Below, in pieces: positions 24,707 to 34,765 of a stretch of DNA of 64,000 bases; position 1 is the first letter of the stretch, and each line of letters starts with the position of its first letter. The notes under the pieces are model-generated. The model was not told where the DNA came from, ran no database searches, and saw only the letters and a list, made by a program, of their open reading frames with translations. Location: the NCBI GenBank assembly GCA_037013685.1, contig CM072919.1, positions 28,963,255-29,027,254 on the forward strand, given 5' to 3'. A program made the translations under genes and the position numbers. This DNA comes from Acridotheres tristis. Taxonomy: Eukaryota > Chordata > Aves > Passeriformes > Sturnidae.

Positions 24707-25432
24707 TGTTGGGGGTTGGATTGTTCCCCTTTTCTTTCTGTGGAATTCCTTCCATTGTTATGCTAAGTAATTGTGGCTACACCTTAAAACGACAGATAAT
24801 GTTTTCTCGTAGGGGGGTGGGTGGAGGGGGGGGGCAACTGGAAAAGGAAAGGTAGGAGAGGGGTCTGGAGCGGGGGACTCTCTCTCACTTGGCTCGTGGA
24901 GTGGAAAGACAGCCTGGGCTCTGCTCTGGCATCTCCCCCTGCCATCCCAGCACTGAGATCCACTCTCCCTGCCTTTGGACATCGCTCTGCTGCTCTCCCA
25001 TCTCACCCTACTATCTCTGGACACTCTGCAGAGCAGCACGACCGACACCGTGAGGTGGGGGGGGAGTCACTTTCCCATCCCCGCTCACCTCTGGGCCTCC
25101 GCCGCCATCACTCCAGCCCTCTTCAACTGCGCGTGACCTGCCCTGCCCCCACAGCACCGGTAACTGAGCGCAGGGAGACGGCCTGTGGCCCAATGGAACT
25201 AGAGTGGAGCGAGACTGTTCTGTTCTGTTCTGTTGCCAATTTTTATAGCTGTTGTTGTTTTCTGCCTTGTTAAATACCAGTAAAGAACTGTTATTCACAT
25301 CCCCATATCTCCTGCCTGAAAGCGTCTGATTTGGACCTAAAATAATTAAAAGGGAGGGGGGTTGCACTCTGCATTGCAGAAAAGGGGCTCCTGCCTTTCC
25401 TTAGACCATACCTGTCTTTTCAAACCCAGACA
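24707..25432 (+). repeat. 3' LTR of provirus 2
   Basis: 726 bp, TGTTGGGGG to GACA. It has three TTCTG units and the ggaactagag / ggagcgagac variants, which it shares with the 3' LTR of provirus 1 but not with the 5' LTRs. Confidence 0.95.
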
Positions 25433-25766
25433 GCCACTCTGTTATTGAGTGGGGATCATTTGAGGGGTAGGGACCAAAGGACCCAGATTCCTTTCACCTC
25501 TCCACCATTCAACAGGATTCGGTCTCCTCCAGTTAAACAAACACACCACAAATTATCAGTTGCAGTTTTCTCTGGCTTACGACCTTAGAATTTTAGTTAA
25601 TTAGCCATCTTAATCAGAACAAATAGGGTTGGTTTTTGGGTATAATTTACCTCTCCACAGAAGGTTTTGGAGGTTTTGGAGCCTAAATAAACCTTAGTTC
25701 AACTTTTTCTACCAGACTTTGTTTCACTTTCTCTTCTTCCTGTAACTGTCCGTGCAGTTGTTCTGT
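25433..25766. other. Unassigned sequence after provirus 2
   Basis: No gene recognised. An AATAAA-like signal (cctaaataaacc, about 25684) is present, and this stretch may belong to the older retroviral remnant that follows. Confidence 0.35.
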
Positions 25767-26021
25767 TTACAGGGACAAAAATAACTCAGTCACTTTCCTT
25801 ATTTCCAGTTCAGTTTTCAGTTCTTGTTTCCCTTTGACAATATCATTTTGGTATTGGCAGGCAGCTTCTTGACAGGTGCCTAGCATTTTGCAAAAAATTT
25901 TTTTATCTTCCCTCTTCTTTGAATGGCATCTAACAACTTTTAAATGTTCTTTCACAGCTTCCCAATCATGCCAATTATCCTGAGCCCATTTGTCCGAGAA
26001 CCTAGGGCTTAGACTTTCCAT
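25767..26021 (-). pseudogene. Possible retroviral gag-like fragment
   Basis: An 84-codon minus-strand frame begins MESLSPRFSDKWAQDNWHDW and continues as a charged, probably coiled-coil stretch. The Trp-rich N terminus and charged helix recall N-terminal ORFs of avian ERVs, but I cannot name the family. It stops before the 3' LTR of provirus 2. Alternative: chance frame. Confidence 0.3.
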
Positions 26022-26359
26022 GCATTTGTAAGTAGGCAGTGATATTACTTGCCACTATGATCACTGTGTCAAATTGTTATGAATGAGTGTTTGAGATCAT
26101 TTATAACCTCACTGGCAAGGCTATAAGCTAAAGCCAGATTTAATATTAAGCAACAGGACAACAAAGTCCATTGGCAAGATTCACTTTCCCACGTACAGGA
26201 CAGTTAAGGCACAACCAGGGAAAACAAGCAACAACAAAACCAAGCAAAATCTAGCCAATAAAACCAGAACTTAACTGAGAACTATCTGGGGTGGAGCTGT
26301 GTGTGGGTGTGTTTAAGTACCTGTAACGAAAGGACAGTGAGGGAAAGAATAAAAAGAAA

Positions 26360-26650
26360 CACAGCCTGAAAGCTTAACTGCACTCAAACTTAACAATGCT
26401 CTTTAACTTATACCTCAAACATGACAATTTAACAAAGGAACAACACTTAACTTATACATAACTTAATTTTTATATTAACTAATAACTTAACCTTAATAAT
26501 TTAACGGGGGAATAACACTTGACAGCATTCAACCTAACTTATAACTTCAAAGATATATTTAACTTTGCTAAAGAGCAGCACTTAGCAACACTTAGCTTAT
26601 AACTTATGACTTTACTTACTTGCCTAACTTACTTAGATATATATAAGGTA
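26360..26650. repeat. Degenerate TAACTTA-rich tract
   Basis: Short words such as aacttaactt, ttaactta and cttaactt recur irregularly over nearly 300 bases. It is a low-complexity tract and no coding sense is evident. Confidence 0.5.
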
Positions 26651-26739
26651 CCTAAACATCTAAGTGTGATAAATGTGATTTGTGCTAATTAAGTTGTAAC
26701 TATATTAACAAAATTGTATTTAAATCAATAGAAGACAAT

Positions 26740-27470
26740 TGTTACAGAGTGAGGGGGGAGATGGGTGAGACAGGGCAAAGGACATCTTCCAGATGTTGGG
26801 AATCGAAGAAGGAGGTTGGAAGAAAGTCAAACAAGAATAGTAGAAGGACGTAGATCTGACAAGCAGCATCTAGAAATAGAAAGTTTTGACCTTGAAATGG
26901 GCCAAAATGGGATGATTCCAAGCATGGGACTCAATTAAAGTCTTGTTATGGACAACATCTGCTCAGTCACATAATGTGCCTGCGCTACCTGCAGGTCACA
27001 CCTCGGTCACTGATGAAGACGATGAGCCTTCATTGGAAATAAGACCCTCAAAAGGATGAAAGACCCCCTAACCCATTAGTAGAACATGCGCTGTACACAT
27101 AGTGACATAGATTTTAGGAACAGAAACTAGTAGGAGTTTTCTAGAAACTTCTGTAGCCTACAGTATATAAGTGGGATTGTTAGCCTGGATGCTTTGGTAT
27201 GTGAGGAATGGCGAGCCACTCCCCGTATCCCTGGTCGGAGGGCGGGGGGGGGCCTGGCCTTCCCCGGTCGGTTTTGCTTATGCTTTATACGAACCTCAAT
27301 TATACTAAATTACTCACTGCTAAATTTTGTATATTCTTAAATATATGCACTTTGATTGTTTAATCTCCAATACTTTAATTGTCATCTCCAATACTTTGAT
27401 TGTATTCATTTTGTTACTATTAAAAACTTACTATTAAATTTAATCTTGTTGCTGGATAAATTGAAAACAT
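26740..27470 (+). repeat. Probable LTR of another ERV family
   Basis: Begins TGTTACAGAG, has a TATA box (TATATAAG, 27164-27171) about 425 bases in, then a GC-rich start-site region (gcgagccactcccc, ggtcggagggcggggg). The right end is placed at aaaaca near 27469, but no matching target duplication was found, so the boundaries are approximate. Confidence 0.5.
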
Positions 27471-27489
27471 AGAACATCAGTCATAACAT

Positions 27490-28090
27490 AAGAAAGAAGC
27501 ATTTCTCCCAGATTTGCTATAGCAGTGTGTGCATGCACACAGACATAAAGTGTCAGTGCACACAAGGTACCCGCGAAAAATGGCCTTCAGAGGTCAGTGA
27601 AACACACAGTTTGGATACCTTTGCATCTCCCAAAGGGCAAAAGTTGGGGTCTCGAAGAGTCAGTGTATCAGCCCAGTATAAATTGTCCTTCAGCAATCCT
27701 CCAGTCGTAGCAAGCCTGAGTTTACTACCTCCAAAAGGCATCCAGCTCAGAGGGAGGTTGATGGTTGCAGGTCGCTGCAATCCAGGAGAGTTCAAAGGGT
27801 CTCATTTTGGACCATTGCTTATAGGGTCACAAGACAGTGGGCTTTATTCATTACAGTGTCTCATCCAGGGCACAGTTTTGGGGCAGCACCTTCTTTGGAA
27901 GTGTGAGAACAAGAATGTTATGCCGTTTAGGCAAGAAAAACTGTTTCATAAGGAAAAGACACCAGCAGCTCCTGGGAGCAGACAGTGTTTCCGATAAGCT
28001 CTGGAAGAGCTGGGCCCAGGTGCTGTTTTCAAGGCCAAGCCCTTAATGAGCATTTCTCGGATCGCAGGCCTGTAAGTGGTGGGGGGGTGG
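27490..28090 (-). repeat. Possible LTR fragment, orientation uncertain
   Basis: Moderately GC-rich block between an LTR and a CR1. On the minus strand it contains an AATAAA signal (about 27841-27846). The overlapping open frames on both strands are unrecognised, and an old LTR or other interspersed repeat is the simplest reading. Confidence 0.3.
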
Positions 28091-28094
28091 GGGC

Positions 28095-28590
28095 GGGTGG
28101 GATTCACCACCACAGAGTCCTGGCCTGTGGCAAGCTGAACATGAGTCATCAGTGCCCTGGCAGCCCAGAGGGCCACCTGTGTCCTGGGGTGCATCAGGCC
28201 CCACACTGCCAGCACGGCAAGGGAGGGGATTGTCCTGCTCTGCACTGGGGCAGCCTCACCTCGAGTGCTGGGGACCAGTCTGGGTGACACACAATAAGAA
28301 AGACATTCAGCTGTTAAGAGAGTGTCCAAAGGGTGGCAACAAAGATACTGAGGGGCTGTGAGGGGAATCCATATGAGGAGTGAGGTCACTTGGTCTGTTC
28401 AGCCTAGAGAAGACTGAGGACAGACCTCACTGCAGTCTACAACTTCCTTGTGTGAGGGGAAGGGGAGGGGCAGGCACTGATCTCTGCTCTGGGGTGACAG
28501 TGACAGGACCAAAGGTATCAGGGCAGATTTAGGTTGGATATGAGGAAATGGTTCTTATCCAGAGGGTGGCTGGACACTGGAACAAGCTGA
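28095..28590 (+). mobile_element. CR1 LINE 3' region, left part (split by an LTR)
   Basis: Matches the untranslated 3' half of a bird CR1: caagctgaacatgagtcatc, ccctggcagccc, ctgtgtcctgggg, gcatcaggcc, ggcagcctcacctcgagtgc, aagaaagacattcagctg, gagtgtccaaaggg, then the gtctacaacttcctt and gggtggctggacactggaac blocks. It breaks off at aacaagctga and resumes at 29247. Confidence 0.9.
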
Positions 28591-29246
28591 TGTTAAGGTG
28601 CTTGTATCTCCAGTCGTGTGTTTATGCTTGGTATTATGTTCTGTGCTTTTAGGACTGACTCTGAAAGTTAAGGTTTGTTTTTGTCTTGTTATCAGCCGGC
28701 TCACCACCCCCATGGTCTGTGTTTAGGAGAGGCTTTGCTTTGCTTGCTTGGGGGCTTGCTTGCTTCGCTTTGCTCTCACTCCTACTTTTTGCTTTTGCCC
28801 TTGCTTTTGCTTTTGCTTATTAGTTAGTTTAGCTAGGCAGTCCAATTTTTTCCCTGGACTGTTTTTTTTCTCTCCCGTTCCTGGATACCATCTGAACCTG
28901 TTCTGGACAGGGACCTGGGAAACACCAAGAAACACCGGGAGTCTGCCTTTTGTGACCTGCAGCAGTCATTCCCAGCGCCAGAGACCAATAACTGGGTGAC
29001 CACTCGCTGGAGAGACTTTCTGAGTTTGTCATCCTTTCAGAGCGGTGAAAGAGGTTTTGTCATCTGGTGTTGTTCATTTTTTTTGTGCTGAGGAGTGTTT
29101 TTCTTGTTAAATAAACAGGTTTTTTTTCCACTTCTCTATGAGGAAATTCTTCCCAAACCCAGTGGTGGGGGGGAGGAGTCATGGGGGTTTGCTTTCTGGG
29201 GGCTCCTTCCGGAGGTTTTCTCCCAAATCTGCCCTAAACCAAGACA
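28591..29246 (+). repeat. Solo LTR inserted in a CR1
   Basis: 656 bp from TGTTAAGGTG to CCAAGACA. An AATAAA signal (about 29110) lies near the 3' end and a CTTTG/CTTTTG-rich tract at about 28735-28820. CR1 sequence runs up to its left edge and continues from its right edge. The flanking bases (gctga, actag) are only similar, so the target duplication is eroded or absent. The LTR family differs from the ERV-L-like one. Confidence 0.75.
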
Positions 29247-29395
29247 ACTAGAAAACTTGTCACAGCACCAGCCTGACAGAGCTCCATAACCACCCAGACA
29301 ATTCTGATTCTTTGGGCTGTCCTGTGCAGGGGCAGGAGTTGGACTTTGTTGATGCTTTTGGATTCCTTCCAACTCAATATATTCTAAGTCCCACA
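29247..29395 (+). mobile_element. CR1 LINE 3' end, right part
   Basis: Continues the CR1 of 28095-28590: gtcacagcaccagcctgacagag, ggctgtcctgtgcagg, ccaggagttggac-like text, and ccttccaactcaatatattct at the terminus. Confidence 0.85.
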
Positions 29396-29409
29396 TAATT
29401 ATTTGTCAG

Positions 29410-30425
29410 TGTCACAGAATCAGTTAGGTTGGCAAAATACGTCTGCTATCACTGTATCCAACCTTTGACTGATCACCACCTTGTCAACTAGACCATGGCA
29501 CTAAGTGCCATGTTCAGTTGTTTCTTGAACTCTTCTGGGTATGGAGAATCCATCTGCCTTCTTGAGCAGTCCATTCCAGTGTCTAACAACCTTTTCCATG
29601 AAGAAATTCCTCCACACATCCAGCCTGAATCTCCCCTGGCACAGCTTGAGGCCATGCCCACTTGTCCTGTCACTGGCTGTCTGGGAGAAGAGACTGCCCC
29701 CCACCTGGCTACAACCTCCTCAAAGGGAATTGGAGAGAGTAATGAGATCATTCCTCAGCCTCCTTTTCTCCAGGCTAAACAACCCAACAACCTCAGCTAT
29801 TCCTCATACGACTTGTTTGCCAGACCCTTCATCAGCTCCATGGCTCTTTTCTGTACACCTTCAACACCTGAATGTCTTTCTTCATGAGAGGCCCAGAAAT
29901 AGACAGAATTCAAGGTGAGCCCAGAACAATGCTGAGTACCAGGGGACAATCACTGTCGTTGTCCTGCTGACCACATTATTACTTATACAGGCCAGGATGC
30001 TCTTGGTCCTTCTGGCTGCCTGGGCACTCTCCTGCTTCATGTTCAGGCATTGTTGACCATGTCCCCCAGATTTTTTTCCACTGGGCCACTTTCCAGCCAG
30101 TCTGCCTTCAGCCTGTGGCACTGCATGAGGTTGTTATGACCCAAGCGCAGGACCCAGCACTTGGCCTTGATGAATCTCATACCTTTGGTCTTGACCCATT
30201 GATCCAGCCTGTCCAGATCCCTCCACAGACCCTTCCTGCCCTTCAGCAGATCAACACTCCCAACAATCATAGCATTTTCTGAAAAGCTACTGAAGGTGAA
30301 CTTGATCCCCTCATCCAGATAATTAATAAAGATATTAAACAGAAACTGGCCACCAAACTGAGGCCTGGGAACCCCTATAGTTACCAACCACAACCTGGAT
30401 TTGACTCCATATATCTCCACCCACT
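29410..30425 (-). mobile_element. CR1 LINE 3' portion, RT C-terminal end
   Basis: Minus-strand CR1 with its 3' end at about 29410 (cacagaatcagttaggttgg read on +). The minus frame at 30420-30043 encodes the C-terminal part of a CR1 reverse transcriptase (FNIFINYLDEGI, then the region before the GHNN motif). Frame breaks and substitutions make it a dead fragment. Confidence 0.88.
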
Positions 30426-31100
30426 AGACCTAGCCATCTTGCCAGTTTCTAACCCAATAACCCAAAGTAATGGTAAACAGAAAGATCAATACAATTTTCA
30501 GCTCAAAGTGCATCAGTATGCCAAGTTTGACATGACTGACAGTAAGACAAAGATCAGCTTTATATCTGCACTTTTCCTAAGGCTTTATAACTGAGCACTC
30601 CCAGAAACAGAATAGTGAAGTAGAGAAACTCCTGTCTTGTTTTAAATGATTGTTCATTTGCTGAAAAAAAAAATTCAGAACTTTTATTTTTATCTTTGCA
30701 GTAAATAACAAAAAATCCAATAAAGCACTTGATTTTTGTTTTTAAAAAAGAGCATAAAAATAATCTTAATAAAATAAAATTCCAACCTTTTATGATAATT
30801 ACAAGGCAGAGAAAGCAAGAATATTTACTGAAAACATATGCTCCAGAGAATGCTGTGTAACAGGATTAGGAAGACCAAACCAATCTATCTTTGTCTATTA
30901 ATGACTTTCATTCACAATTGAAACCTATGCAGCTGGGACAAGAACAAACTGCAGTAAAAAAAAGAAGAAATATAATAGAAAATGTATGGGAAAACATTGG
31001 AGTGTGTAAAACAGAAGCCTCTCTGAGTCCCTCAGAGAGAGATCAGAATGCAGGGACTGAATTAAAACCTTTAGAGAAATTAAAGTATATTAAGCCACAC
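30426..31100. other. AT-rich intergenic DNA, no gene seen
   Basis: No exon, RNA gene or repeat recognised. Confidence 0.45.
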
Positions 31101-31238
31101 AGACATTAAGTAGAAGTGTAAGCTTTAGTTTTAGGTGAGTGGAAATACTATTAAGTTACATAGATATGAAGTAGAAGTCTAAGTTTTAAGTAAATAAGAA
31201 TATTTGCCTTAAGAGAGTAAAAAGCCCTAGAAAGTAAT
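31100..31238 (+). repeat. Left part of an LTR-like element split by another LTR
   Basis: Sequence left of the nested LTR. The left boundary is not resolved. It is paired with 31856-32387 because the nested LTR and its GTAAT duplication split one continuous sequence. Confidence 0.35.
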
Positions 31239-31855
31239 TGTATTGGTTTGAAAGTAAAACCAGTGCGAGACTCCAAGTCAGTAATACAATTTAATAGGAG
31301 AAAAGAGAAAAAATAAAATACATGCAATAATATAAAAGAAACAACCACCAACACAGTCAGAAATACAACCTGACACCCTGTCAGTCAGGGTGTTGGTAGC
31401 AGTCCGTATAAATGGTGGCTGCAGTCCTCCTGGATGACGGATGTGGTTCCGTTGAAGCAGTGCTTCTGTAGAAGGTGCAGTTTTCCTCCAAAGATCCAGC
31501 GATGATGTGGAAATGATCCGACTTTCCTCTGGGATCCTGTAGAAAGGTCTGCCTTTGTGTCCCAAACCCCAGTTTTTTATCTAGGTAGGAAAGGCTTGGC
31601 TCCTGCCCCTGGCTAGGGCATCTCCCAATGGGATGATGTAATCTTATCAGTCACACAATAGGACTTCATGGCCCATTAACGGAATATATCTTCTGGAGGA
31701 AGGATGGGTTGTGAATAGATAACAATGATCATCCCCTGATCTTATCAGATGGCACATCAGCAGAGGATATTTCCCACAGAGAAAAGGATCACCACCCCTC
31801 CCACATTTGAACAGATGGTGATAGAATACACATTGTTGCATTGTACCCCAGGACA
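31239..31855 (-). repeat. Solo LTR with 5-bp target duplication GTAAT
   Basis: 617 bp with TG/CA termini on both strands, flanked by perfect GTAAT repeats (31234-31238 and 31856-31860). Minus orientation is inferred from a TATA-like tagataaaaaac on the minus strand followed by ATTAAA near the inferred 3' end. The sequence starting tgtcctggggtacaatg on the minus strand looks like an avian ERV LTR, but the family is not certain. Confidence 0.82.
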
Positions 31856-32387
31856 GTAATGTAAAGTATAGGCCTCAGTAAAAGTTCAAAAACTTATACC
31901 CAGATATAATGAAAACATAGTAAGAGCATTGCTGACATTTTTTAGATAGAACAGATAGAAACATTTGCCTGAATAGATAGAGCTACATGTGCAACTTATG
32001 AGTAAGGATTAACACTATTTTCATACTATAGAATTAGAATTCTAATTGGTTTAGAAGAAATGTTTTACATTCATGTTTTTAGCTCATTGGGTAATTTGCA
32101 AATAAAAATCTGTATATTGGGGTGAGAACTCTCTCTCTTCACCATCATCATCACTGCCCGGAAGAAGAAGGGAGTTGCACTTGCTACCTTTGTTCAGGAC
32201 TTTATACCAGAGATCTGCTTCTACTCGGGACTTTATACCAGAGAGCTGCTGCTGCTTTATTCAGGACTCTATGCCAAATAGCTCTCGCACAGACTTCCAC
32301 CTTTCATACTCTGGCTTTGAGACTGATGTGCTTCTGTAATAAAGAACTTTACAGCAACTAACAACTTCTCTTGTCTCTTTGAAGACA
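31856..32387 (+). repeat. Right part of an LTR-like element with internal repeats
   Basis: Contains three degenerate tandem units starting ggactttatacc at about 32197, 32228 and 32264. An AATAAA signal follows at 32338-32343, and the element may end at gaagaca (32387). This suits the R-U5 end of an older LTR into which the 31239-31855 LTR inserted. Confidence 0.45.
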
Positions 32388-32639
32388 AAAATCCATGAAT
32401 AACTCCACAGGAAAGTTGATGGAACTGAAAGGTCACTCACAAATCACTTATGAGGAAGCCTATCTGTTCGGCACAGGTGCCTACACAAATACAAAAAACA
32501 GCAAAGGAAGCCCCAAAACAGAAATGGTGATTAGAATTCTGCTTCACTGTCAAAGTACATACTCATTATTCAGCCTATAAGTGCCATCTCAAAACTGCTG
32601 TTGAAAGGTAAAAACTATTTTTAGTCTCTGTTTTGTACA

Positions 32640-32830
32640 CTGAATCACTGGATCATGTGGGTTGGAGGGGACATCGGGATGTCTCAACTGTGGTCCCCTG
32701 CTTGAAGTAGGGCCAACGGGGAACTCAGATGGGGAGGCACAGGGCTTTGTCCCAAGGGCATATGAAAGTCTCCTAAGATGAAGAGTCTGAAGCCATTCTG
32801 ATCAAATTGTTCCACCACTTAGTTATCCTC
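32640..32830 (-). mobile_element. CR1 LINE 3' tail, old
   Basis: Read on +, the order gaatcactggatcatgtggg, ttggaggggacatc, ggtcccctgcttgaagtagg matches the reverse complement of an old CR1 3' end. Diverged and short. Confidence 0.6.
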
Positions 32831-34440
32831 AAGATGACATGTTGATTGCAATATGTGCAGTCTGAACCTTATCTGTCTCAGCAGCAGTCTCACACTACTT
32901 TTTATCCCTCTCCTCTTAATTCCTTCCCTCTAGACACCAGGCTCGAGTTAAGTGTCCCAAAGCTGCCCCTTCTCCCAACAACTCCCACTTTAGAAAACCT
33001 GGTGTCAACTGAGAAATTAATGGAATACATTAAGTAACCATTTCAGGTCATTAAGGACAGGACAGGAACCAGGACCGACAGAACCCTAGGGTCCCTATTT
33101 TCTGAGCATCAAAAATTGTTGTGTTTGTACTTGAAGAATACCATTGTACAAAGACTAAAATAAAAGTATTTAAATATCTGTAAGTAAAGCCTACATAAAT
33201 GCAAATGCAGCTAAGACTGGTGACCTGATCCTAGAATACAAGGCTGATTTCCATATGGGTGCCTGAAAGGCCTCATACAATTTTGTATTTCAAATCTCTT
33301 TAAAAATGTGCAGAGTGGAACAGTGGAATCTTGACATTTTTTATATTTTTCTTTTCTGTCACTCCCATTCCACACTGTAGTGGGTCTAGTGCTGGCCAAA
33401 TGCCCATGCATCCACTAGAATTATGTACTCATTTTCTGCTGCAGTATAAGGATTAGGAGGAGAGCAAAGCAGGCTCAAAACTTCAAAGGATATAAAGAAA
33501 ACTTTCTTAAAAGAATTAAAAGAAAAATAAGAGAATCAGAATAAACCTTCAGAACACTTTTCCCTCCACACTCTCTTTTCTTTCCCACTGACAACGTAAA
33601 GAGACAAAACCTGCGACTTTCAGTCAGTTTATAGTCTCTAAAATAGTCTTTCTTTAGTTCACATATAGAGAGGAGTCCCTCTTGCCATGCCATGGAGACT
33701 TCTCCACAAGAAATGGTTCTCTTATGGCTTCAATGTCACAGCAAATCAGCCATCCAGGAAAGGAAAATCTGTTTGGAGTGTGAAAGTCTCTCCCATGCTT
33801 TTCAGCTTTCCCACAGCTGCTTTCATCGGCCATGTCAACTTACTGGGGTGCTATTTTAAGGATGAGCTGTCCTAGCATAAAAACAAAAGTTCTCTTCATC
33901 CATCCCTGGGAACAGAGGTTTTCTTCTTCTATTCCTGGGGCAAGGTTTCTCATCTCTCTCTTTTCAAGTTTCTCATTGAATCACAGCTACTGCAACATCT
34001 GCTTATTTCACCACTGATGCTTCTGCTCACAGCTGTAGTTAGAATGCTACATCCCTCCAAAGCATTCCATGAAATACAGAGAGAAAACAAAGTCTTCTGT
34101 ATCAAATATATCTTCACCATAGCTTTACCAAAGAATTTCAGACAAGACTAAGTCATCTCCTCAGTTCCCTCCCTTCTAGAATTTGACTCCGTCTTTGTTG
34201 ACCTCAGAATCCTGTGTTGTTCTTTGTGTCTTCACCCTTTCCTTTTAATGATTTGGGAGAGAATTGGTGTTCATAGGTTCATTTGTTCTCAAGGTTTATC
34301 AATTGAAACAGTTTTTATAGAGTTCTGCAATGCTGAGAGGTTAATCTCATTCAGGCTCCGCACTGGGGAAATGCTCTCTGCCATGCCTCTTGCTGCTGCT
34401 CACATGATTTCTGCTGACACCATGTGAGCCCTGCCGGCTG
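32831..34440. other. Intergenic DNA, no gene seen
   Basis: No recognisable exon or repeat. Confidence 0.45.
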
Positions 34441-34765
34441 CCGCCCCACTCAGTGCTTTTTTTCATGTGGAGCTCCAGAAACAAGAAAAGCTGCTGCTGT
34501 TTTATCCTTCTGTCCACAGCATGGTTAGCTAAAATGGGGCTAAACAAAGTGCCTTGCAAGCCGAGGCAGCCATGGCTGCACGCTGCTGTCCTGGTTGCCC
34601 CAGCCACATGGTTGCTCCCAGTCTGGGATGGCGGAAGCCATGCAGCCACTCCAGCTCTGGCTGCTCCTGGCCTCAGGGCTGCCCCCAGCACCGGACACAG
34701 GGCCACTCCTGGTGCTGGTCCCTGCAGCAGGGCTGCTCCCAGTGCTGATATAACCTGTTCAAAGG
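34440..34765. other. GC-rich block of unknown origin
   Basis: A markedly GC-rich stretch in AT-rich surroundings, with Ala/Gly/Pro-rich open frames in several frames on both strands (130 and 151 codons at most). The composition produces long chance frames. No domain is recognised. It could be an LTR, a CpG-rich repeat or a remnant of a promoter. Confidence 0.35.

Larger units (their letters stand above)
18669..25432 (+). mobile_element. ERV-L-like provirus 2 with long open pol
   Basis: Complete LTR-to-LTR structure: 5' LTR 18669-19394, primer binding site 19400, gag 19499-21412 (broken), protease (two TGAs), pol 21671-24598 (open), about 108 bp spacer, 3' LTR 24707-25432. No env. The flanking bases (aagctt before, gccact after) do not form a target duplication even though both LTR ends look intact. 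That points to recombination or conversion with another copy, or to rearrangement after insertion. An older minus-strand retroviral-like fragment starts a few hundred bases downstream. Confidence 0.95.
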
